Source of the DNA: Wolfiporia cocos
Taxonomy: Eukaryota > Basidiomycota > Agaricomycetes > Polyporales > Phaeolaceae
Assembly: GCA_029448655.1 (NCBI GenBank)
Contig: JACCLO010000004.1
Span: 1,860,001-1,924,000, forward strand
DNA: 64,000 bases
Reading direction: 5' to 3'
The stretch's first letter is position 1. Each line of letters begins with the position of its first letter. Shown piece after piece: positions 1 to 9,100 of this stretch. A model generated the notes under the pieces. It was not told the DNA's origin and made no database searches. It saw only the letters and a list, made by a program, of their open reading frames with translations. The translations under genes were made by a program, and so were the position numbers.

Positions 1-235
1 TCAGATATTTAAACTCCGCCGGTGTTTACCGTCTGGTCACGAGAGTAGTGCCTCCCCTCAGGGCCGGCCGGCATATTCTAACTCCGCGATCATTGACCTC
101 GTCCATTTCGGGAAAGGGACACCTCAGCCTACCGCACTCTGACAGTAACCCTTCGGTAATACTATAGGAACCGACACTTTAGAACAGTATAGGTATCGCA
201 ACTCTGGAGATTAACGCGCTCGTAATTCGTGCAAG
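1..235. other. Upstream region of the transcription-factor gene
   Basis: No coding signal is visible. This short stretch directly precedes the ATG at 236 and presumably holds the promoter and 5' UTR of the transcription-factor gene. I see no convincing TATA element. Confidence 0.4.
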
Positions 236-3200
236 ATGATTCCTGTTCGCGAAGTGCGCGATACAGCTACGGTAGCCAGCCCTGGACTGCCCCCGGTAGC
301 AAAGAGGAGAAAACGGACTACCGCTTGCGACATATGTAAACACAAGAAAAGTATGCCCAGTCCCTGTCAAGTAGTAACTGAGGCTAATCTGGTTGTTTGT
401 GTCAGTACGATGTACGATGGATAATTTCTTGTTATGAAAGTGAAGCTGAATGAAACCGCTGGGAAGGCGATGGCGGGCAACCTGGCCGTCGATGTGTTCA
501 ATGTAATGACTACAACCGCGAGTGTACATATGAGGAGGCAACATCAGCTAGTGTGAGCTTCATGATGGCCTAAGGCATTATGCATGTGCTGAACACCCAC
601 TGACCGGGGCATTTTATGAAGGATAAAATCCTGTCCAAGACGTATTGCACCACCGTCATATATGTTGTCCAATCTGATCGGTGAATTTTCTCCAGATATA
701 TCACAAAGCTCGAAACCCGTATAGAACGATTAGAGCAGCTTCTGTCGAAGGCAAGCCATTACGGAGTTCGTATCTCATACATTCAACCCATTGTTTCCAG
801 TCAATCTGTCCTAGATGCGGCTCCTCTACTGCAGCCCAGTCTTCCGAATCGGACACATTACTTCGAGGCATTAACCCTTTCGAACAAGTTAGCCACAGTC
901 TCGATGAACAACAATCATCGACTCAGACACCCAGCGACAGCACTTCAGATGATCTCGAAGCTAGCGACGATGAAGTCTCGAATCACTGCTCGCTGATACA
1001 AAATATCCGTGGAACACATTTGAATCACGAACCTGTGCGCTTTCTAGGAAAGTCAAGCAATGCTAATCTTCTGCGTGACGTCTTCAACACGAAAGGCGAG
1101 CCGTACGTTGAAGGCGATCTCCACATGCCACATGGGCGATACCACCGTCCTCAGTTCTGGAATCCACACCCCGTAGGCGCACCACGCAACTCCACTTGGA
1201 AGTCGCGTTCATTGACCTTCGACAGTGGCTTCGCTCCGATGCACGCGGGGGTTTTCGTCTTTATGGCCCCGAAGCCTTCCCAGAACCAGATCTCATGCGC
1301 ACACTCATTGATCTATACTTCATCCAACTGAATACATACATGCCTCTACTCCATCGCCCTACTTTCGAAGCCGAGATATCAGATGGACTTCATCTACGTG
1401 ATCCCAAATTCGGCGCCACCGTGCTTGTGGTCTGCGCGGTTGGAGCGCGGTTCTCTGAAGACCCGCGGGTGTACCTCGAAGGGTATGAAGATGACCCGCT
1501 ATCTCGTGGATGGAAGTGGTTCAATTCCGTGCAGACCATCCAGCAGCCTTGGCTTTGCCTACCGAATCTCTACCACGTACAACTGTGTTGTGTACGTGTG
1601 CTCATCGGGACATCTGTGCATATATTTCAAGTAGCGTTAACCTGTTAGGCAGTTGATGATTCAATTTCTGGAGAGCACGTCAGCGTTCCAAGCGTCATGG
1701 ATGCTCATAGGCATAGGCATCCGCATGGCACAGGACGTTGGCGCTCACGAGCGGGGGATGTATACTGGCCAGCATCGCGCAGAGGAGGAACTATGGAAGC
1801 GTGCTTTTTGGTAAACCTTCAAGAACTTCTAATGATGATGGTATGCTAATAAGAACAGGATCCTGGTCGTAATGGATAGGGCAATCAGTGCGATCACGGG
1901 GAGGCCGTGCGCAATGCAAGACGAAGAGTGCGTTGATCTCTTTTCCATGGTCATGGTATGAAGCTCACTATCTACCCAAAAATCCAGTTTCGATCTTGAC
2001 CTCTTGACCGAGTGCGACGACGAGTATTGGATGAACCCTGATCCAGATCTCGCGTTCAAGCAGCCACCGGGAAAACCCTCGACCATAGCATTTTTCAATT
2101 GCCTCATCAGGCTGACCCAAATTCTTGGGTTTGCGCAGCGCACTATAGTAAGTGTTGGCGCAACACGAAAATGCGTCTCGACTCATAGTTTATTGCAATG
2201 ACAGTACTCTGGCAAGAAATTGAAGACCCTGATGGGGATAGGACCCGAGTGGGAAGAAAAGATCGTCAGAGAGCTTGATTCCGCACTGAATAGGTGGCTT
2301 GATACCATCCCTGAACATCGTACGAACATAGCCTTCTGTTTTACAAGTTTTAGACTCATAGACCTACCTCTGTGTTCGCTAGTCCGCTGGAATCCTAACC
2401 AAGAAGATCCTATATTCATGAACCAATCTGCTCATCTATTTGTCAATCACAATCAAATCCAAATATTCATTCACCGCCCCTACATGCAATCTCCCAACAA
2501 GCCGACGTTTCAAACATTCCCATCTCTTGCGATATGCACCAATGCTGCTAGGGCATCTATACATGCCCTCGATATCCAGTATAAGCGGACTGGATTCCTC
2601 TTGTTCAGTGTTCAGGTGAGACTGAGCTACGTAGGAATTGAGATGGCAATATGCTGATGAGTTTCACTAAGACCTCCTTATTCACTTCCGCAATCGTACT
2701 TCTGCTCAATGTTTGGGGAAGTAGACGATCCGGAAGGCCGGTTAACTTGGCGAAGGAGATTGAAGATGTACAAAAGTGTATAGACATACAGAAGATTGCG
2801 GAGAAGCAGTGAGTATGCGCCACGTCATTGCATCACTCGACATGGCTGGTAACCCTAATGCATTGTTTCAGCTGGTACTTCTGTGGCCGTGGAAGGTATG
2901 GCTTCGCGAATTCATACCATGGTGGCCCAGGCTGACGCCGATGACAGGGATATATTGCACGAGTTGGCCTATGTTGGTGACCTGCCGCCGCTCACACAGA
3001 GTCCGTTCCCAAGCCGCAAGCGCGACCGAGAGGGTGCAGTCATTGAAGATCGGAATCCCGCTGATGGTCAAAGCTCATTCTTGAATCCAGCGCCTGTCCG
3101 CAGCGATAATGGACATTCATCTCAAATGGTAAGCTCACACCACCAAGCACAGAAATCGTACGGTTCTCAGCGGGATGGGACTGGAACACAGCCTTCTGTC

Positions 3201-3734
3201 ACCGTATCCTGCCCTCAGGTGGATTTGGCCAATGATCATCAGCTCGCACCTAACTCTCAGAACGACTCTGAGGAGGAATCCCAGCGAACAAATTTTGTCA
3301 CAACAGCCGCTGACCATCGTAATTTGCTGGGTCAGAATGGCTTTGGCCTATCTCCAGATCCGCTGGTCCCGTCCTTCTGGCAGGCTCATAACGATGAGCT
3401 TGACAACTTGACATTCCCTTCCACATCTGATTCTACAACAGCCATGGGAGATGCCAATGCCAACGCGCACCAGCCTTCGTATCCGGTGGACAGCAACCGC
3501 ATACCAGATAGGCAAGCCGGTGGAGCATTTTGGCCAATGTCGCAGACTAATGACGACACGCTCGCAATGCTGATGTCGATGCCGATGGGCTTTGAGTGAG
3601 TCTTATTGTCCACCGACTGAATGCCACTTTCGGCGTGTAATTTGCTAATGTCGGGCATCAGGTGGAATGATTGGGATGCATATCTCAACGTGATGAGTGA
3701 CATGAACGATACGACGAGCGCCGGAACGTCGTAG
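236..3734 (+). CDS. Zn(II)2Cys6 fungal-specific transcription factor, 16 exons, 878 aa
   Basis: Probable nuclear DNA-binding regulator of the fungal-specific family (XlnR-like proteins belong here). My exon model: 236-350, 406-411, 467-552, 622-641, 696-750, 801-1172, 1226-1591, 1653-1810, 1859-1927, 1988-2147, 2205-2319, 2383-2615, 2672-2808, 2872-2895, 2948-3595, 3662-3734. These total 2637 nt, an exact multiple of three, with no internal stop. The binuclear cluster has cysteines at residues 31, 34, 41, 50, 53 and 60 (C-x2-C-x6-C-x8-C-x2-C-x6-C). A basic stretch precedes it and a leucine/basic helix follows at about 77-94, a likely dimerisation coiled coil. The middle-homology domain runs from about 219 to 600 (motifs LIDLYF, LLHRPTF, GIGIRMAQD, KQPPGKPS, IFIHRP). 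The C-terminal third is low-complexity and probably an activation region. Introns are 48-69 bp, GT-AG except 751-800, which fits GC-AG. The gene looks intact; no TE insertion touches it. Target genes cannot be inferred. Confidence 0.93.
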
Positions 3735-4829
3735 AGTTAGTCCACGCCTTACTTACTATGCAGGTCCATACGGTATAGCGCACAGATGAATTAAGGTCAC
3801 TAGAGCTTAATGAAGCGAAGCGATGTTATTTATTGTGTGAAGCATCTGAGCCAGTATGTATATCATCTTTGCCGATCGTTTATGATTGCAAGCTTCAGTT
3901 GACAATGGCGTATTTATTGCCAGAGTTGCTAGCAACGTCCGTGCAGTTGTCAATCACTTTGTAAGATTTTATATTTGTAGGCAACTAGAACCACTCGACG
4001 GAGTCCACATAGAAACTATCGCATTGGACCATGTAGGTACATCTACGACTTCTAGTGGGTTCCGGCATGTGTAACGGATGACATTGGCTTGACGGTCGTT
4101 CATCAACGCATCAAGTGCAAGCGGGTCTATAGTCTACTGTACAGGCTATGACGTGACATCAGACTCTGACTTCTCCAACGGGCAAGCCGGATGCCTAAAG
4201 GGAACAACTGTGCTATGTGCTGTGAGTGATTAATTAATTACTAGATCACCACGAAACCTGAGCCTGAGGACTGAGGCCTCAGCGTTGAGCAGCCATTTGT
4301 GATGCTGTTCTGCCGTACTTGAAATCGAACGACAGGTCCAGTTGCTTTCCAAGCCTCACATACGATGTCGATATAATCTGGTCTGGGCAACCTAGTGCCT
4401 GGCAAGCAATTCAGTCCAGTTTCTGAGACTGGCCGCGGGAACCATTAATAGCCCCGGGCCACAGGACTGACAGCAAGCATCGCAACAATTATTACTGACC
4501 CATCAATGCAACTTGAATAGCAACAGCAATGCGTTTCAGCTTCTAGCTCCACTCCCTCCCACTCAAAAGAAGATATGAGAACCCCTTGTCACGATCTGCG
4601 TAATGAGTATCCCCGTTTCCTGAGCATACCGTGGCCATGCTGGCTGGTGCCATCAGCACGAGCATAGGCTCTGTGGCGTTCTCAGGCAGGCAGCGTGCAC
4701 GTCGGGGCACGGGTGCCGATCTGTTGCCACGATGCGGGAGCAGTAGCACCCCTGTATGGATAGGGGGCGGATACGCTCGAACCGTGTATGGCGGCGGGAC
4801 CGGAAGCAGTAGACAGCTGGTTAATATAA
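3735..4829. other. Intergenic region 3' of the transcription factor
   Basis: It holds the 3' UTR of the transcription factor and about 1 kb without recognisable coding sequence. The short open frames show no motif. The first Helitron end lies at 4830. Confidence 0.5.
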
Positions 4830-5334
4830 CGAGTTTAATTACCCATGGCTTCGCCACGAATATCAATTGTCACTTAAGTGAGATAGCTAATAGAATAAGG
4901 GAAAAACACACTGGATGGAGACATGATGAGTCCACCCAACCTCCAGGGTGTGTGATCACCCTGCTGCACCTGTCCTTTGTTCTCTGCCCGCTCAGCCACT
5001 TCCTCCACCTCGCTGATGCTCGGTGTCGTCGTCGCTTCGCTTGTAACACTGTGTCCACAAATGTGATGCCTCAGAAAACTACCTGAATTCTCTTGATTTT
5101 CTGGCGGGTATATACAGTACAGGCCATCTACGTTACAACAGCTACAAAATCTCCGTGGCACAGCGCAGGGAGGACGCGCGAAACGCGTCGAAGGGATTTG
5201 CAGGCGCCAGGCGTGGGAATCTACTGGCCAACTCCCCGGGTCAGTGGCGCGAGCCTGGGACGACGGACAGCACGTGGCACACGTGGAAAAGCACATGGCA
5301 GTTCGCACGAAACGGTCGTCCCTTTATTATATGA
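4830..5334 (-). mobile_element. Non-autonomous Helitron X (3' end CTCG)
   Basis: Read on the minus strand it starts TCATATAAT at 5334 and ends ...TTAAACTCG at 4830. The stem-loop ATGGCTTCGCCA-type hairpin lies just inside the 3' end. An A at 4829 flanks it, as expected for A|T insertion. It is about nine-tenths alike to 13207-13721, which has the same 5' start and internal sequence but ends CTTA. It encodes nothing. On its 5' side it abuts the next Helitron with no intervening base. Confidence 0.75.
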
Positions 5335-5631
5335 CTAGCTTAACTACCTGTGGCTTCGCCACAATTTTGTATTTAGAACTTGTATTGCTTATCTCTGCCC
5401 GCTCAGCCACTCCTCCACCTCGCTAACGCTCGGCCTCGTCGTCGCTTCGCTTGTAACACCTTTGCAACCGGCACGCGCGCCTTGCAGGCGCAGGCGCGCA
5501 CTTGATGGGCACCCTACAGGCGCCGCCACGTGGCAAACGTGCTCGCCATGTGCGCAAAACGCGAGCGACATGCTAGCTGCACGCTAGCGACACGTGAGCG
5601 CCTACGGTGCGAGCTCCCATTATATTATGGA
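5335..5631 (-). mobile_element. Non-autonomous Helitron Y (297 bp)
   Basis: Its minus-strand 5' end is TCCATAATATAATGGGAGC at 5631 and its 3' end is CTAG at 5335-5338. A GTGGCTTCGCCAC hairpin sits about 10 nt inside the 3' end. It shares its 5' GGGAGCTCG subterminal motif and its 3' hairpin with the autonomous element next to it. It lacks the 22-bp minisatellite found in its larger relatives. Confidence 0.78.
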
Positions 5632-5644
5632 CTAGGTTAATTAC

Positions 5645-5661
5645 CCGTGGCTTCGCCACGG
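5645..5661 (-). other. Helitron 3' terminal hairpin
   Basis: CCGTGGC-TTC-GCCACGG is a perfect 7-bp stem with a 3-nt loop, 9 nt from the CTAG terminus. This is the canonical rolling-circle termination hairpin position. Variants of the same hairpin mark the left ends of the other minus-strand Helitrons at 4830, 5335, 12969, 13207, 26040, 26619 and 27181, and the right end of the plus-strand copy at 29943. Confidence 0.88.
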
Positions 5662-6195
5662 CACACAGTTTCAGTACTTAGTCTCTTAGATATCATGATA
5701 TCTCAATCCATGTCCTTATATGAGATCAATTCCAGAAGCTCATTCAAGTCCTCTTAAGCCTGCCCTAAAGTCAAGGGAACCACATTTCAAGTTCTCTCTA
5801 GCCTGCCCTAAAGTCACACCATTCACGCACAAAGTAGGGCATTTTTGATAACATTCATAGCAAACACCAATCAATTACAAACACATCATCTACACTAATG
5901 TTTCACAGTTCTTGAGGAATCCTAAGTCAAACACATAAGCATATAACAAACAGAATAAATGAAGAGCATACCGGACAGAGACATTCTAAGTCCAACCATA
6001 CTTTCTTGTCAACCCAATCCCAAGTCCTATCATCTCAAGTCAGCTATGTGTGCACCTATGAGATCAAACACGTACCATTTTTGCTGAACTCAATACCCAT
6101 GGCCTCATTTGACCACAGATCTTCCTTCTCCACAGCACACAAATCCTGTATTCAAGAGTCAGCAATGGATTGGATGTGGTAGATCATGCATACCA

Positions 6196-9100
6196 TCACA
6201 GCCAGTATGGTAACCATCCCTCCATTGATCCACACACCCCAAAGCATCCTCTGAGAAATAAGTCAGACCATTGAAGGCATCCCAAATGCTGCAAGTGTGC
6301 ATACCAATTGTTCAACAGGCCTGAAAGCACCTCGTGGTAGACAATGTTCGCCGTGCTAGTACTCTGTGAATCTGGTGGGAACAGGACTTTGATACGCTCT
6401 GCCGCCGTGCACCGTGATAGAGCAACATAGAGCTGGCCATGAGAGAACACAGAAACACGTTGATCCAATCCCACATGCATGACCGACTGGCCCTGGGACT
6501 TGTTGATGGTCATGGCAAATGCAAGGCGGACAGGAAATTGCCGACGGGAAATGGAAATGGGGAGATCTTGGGCAGATGGCTCCAGAGTTATCCGGGGGAT
6601 GTAGACCACCTTTCCAGCATGGCTTCCTCCTAATATCCGGCACTGAAGTATATGAGGTCGTATTGACATCAGAATCATCCGTGTTCCATTATAGAGGCCA
6701 TTGGCTGGATCGATGTTCCGGAGAAGCATCAGAGGACAACCTGGCTTGAGAGCTAAATGAGCCAAGGGTAGGCTGGAGACCGTGATCGAGTTGAGGTATT
6801 CAACAGGATAGTGCTCGTCCTCTACACCTACAACCTTGTCGGACCCTGTCAACACAACCTCCTCTCCTGGGAACCTGTCCAGTATGAAGGCATTGAGTTC
6901 TGCCACCGCATTGTTCTTGGCACACAGAATTGTCCGTTCGAGGAAGTATTGATCGGACTTGTTTCCTTCAGCAATGCCAGGATAAACAGCGTCCACCAAT
7001 CCTTGAACCGTATTGTCAGCCAGCTTCATGCTCTCTGGAAGAGAGACATTGTTCTGGGAAGACCTAGGGTCTCCTGCTCCGACATTCAGCAACCACTGTG
7101 CAAAAGCGTCACTTGCAGGTGTGCGGTCAAGCCGCATGTTCTGTGTAAGATGAAGGACCTGAATGTGCCTCCACAGATATGACCTCCTCAGGGAAGCAGA
7201 TACAATCTGCTCCCTTGTGCCTCTAGGAACCACAGGTAGCGTCTGTCGGAAGTCACCTCCAAAAAGCATGGTAATTCCACCAAATGGTACGTCCTTGTCC
7301 AGGATATCACGGAGGGTCCGGTCCACCGCCTCTATGGCATGGCGATGCTGCATGGGTGCCTCGTCCCATATGACAATCCCTGTTTCCTGTATGAGATCAG
7401 CCAGATTGCTGTTCTTGGGGATATGGCAGGTCGAAGTCTCATGAACTGCTATGGGTATTTTGAAGCGGGAGTGAGCTGTGCGTCCACCAATGAGGAGCAA
7501 TGATGCAATCCCAGAGGATGCAACACAGAGTGCCACCTTCCTATGCATACGAACTGCAGAAGCAATGGCATTACATGTGAATGTCTTGCCACCACCACCT
7601 GCACTGTGGAGGAAGAATATTTTCCCCTCTTGCTGTAGGACAGATTGTAGGACCACATCATAGGCATTTGCCTGCTCTGGATTGAAGCGCTCCCTGTCCA
7701 CCTCCACCCCAGCAGCAAGCTCCGCATCATCATAGGCAAGTTCCTCTTGAAGGATAAGATTTACATGTGGAGGCTCCCATTGTGCCTGAGGGAGGGGCAT
7801 AGGTGGAAAGTCTGTTAGCCGCCTTCCATACTTGAGCAGTATATGATTGAGAAGGAACAGTCCCAGGTCCCAGACCTGTTCATCTGTGGGATCCTCATGT
7901 CCATAAGCAACAACTCGGGGTCGTAGGTCATCACAAATGTTATTCCTGAACCGGGTCCAGAGGTTGGCAGGCTCCACAGGATGACAATGGGTGAGGAGTA
8001 TGGCAAACAGATTGTGTAGCTGTGATCCTGACTGCATGTCTGCTGCCTCCTCCAAGCACAGTGCCCACTCCCCATCGTCCTCCAGAAGTCCACGGGCAGA
8101 GCATGTGGCCTTGAAGGTTGGGTATGCAACCCCATTGACCTTGCAGAGGTCATCCCAGCAGGTGGCACCCTTCACCACCGTGAGCAGGAGCCGTAGGTAG
8201 AACTTTTCACCGGCTGAAGGGTGCACAAAGGCCATCCTGCCTATTGAAAAGTCCCGTTGCCTGACCTTCCAGGTGCGGGACCTTGCATCCCACACAAAGT
8301 GCTGTGGGAAATCCTGATACAGATGCTGTGTTGCCCCTGGAAGATCTCGGTTTGCCGTGAACCATTCTGTGAGCTGGGTCTTTGTCGAGGATGGACGGTC
8401 AGCAACTTCATGGGGGTTGTCTCCCCCAGCAAAGAATATCATCTGCTCATCCTTGAGATGTACGGTCAGCCGATATACAGAAGGCTTTTCCTCATGCATG
8501 GGAAATTCTGCAATGTGCCAAAATGCCTCCACAGGTCCAATGTAGCGTCCGTCAATGTATTGTTTTACCTCGTCAACCTGTCCAACCTCCAAGGTGGCAC
8601 GGTCATGCCCCTTGTAGATATACTTATGTATGTACTTCACTGCCCTGATGGAAGTGCAAATCTCCACATTGATATGGCAGTCCAACATGGCAGTGAGGTG
8701 AGGGTTGTAGGGAACAACATGACGATTGTCAAGACGGTGACCCCTGGAGTTGACGTGCAAACGGCCATTGTCAGGGCGTGCGTAGGTGGGATACCCATCC
8801 TCTCCAAACTGGGTGTCCTCACAAAACTGCTTTGGATAACGCTTGGAGCAGGCCCTGTCCACCATGCATGGAGCATGAGGGTTATCATCCCCACATGGCC
8901 CATGGAGCATGCATTTTGTGACCGTGTCGTAGAGCTTTGGCTGGGTCTCCTGGCAGGGAAGCTGTGCAGACACAATGTTGTCCACTTGGCCACCATCTCG
9001 GATCTTGTAGAGATCTTTGAGAAAAATCAGAAGGTGGACATGAGGCAGCCCTCGCTTCTGAAATTCAATGGTGTAGACATCCCCAGCGAGCTCACCAAAG

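Noticed and set aside
681..1331. Single-exon reading of 681-1331 as a separate protein
   Set aside because: It is exon 6 of the transcription factor read through flanking introns; the family motif continues in another frame after the intron 1173-1225.
4915..4950. GATGAGTCC resembling a hammerhead ribozyme core (also at 13300)
   Set aside because: The core reads CATGATGAG rather than CTGANGA, and I see no GAAA strand with pairing stems. It is simply part of the X-type Helitron.
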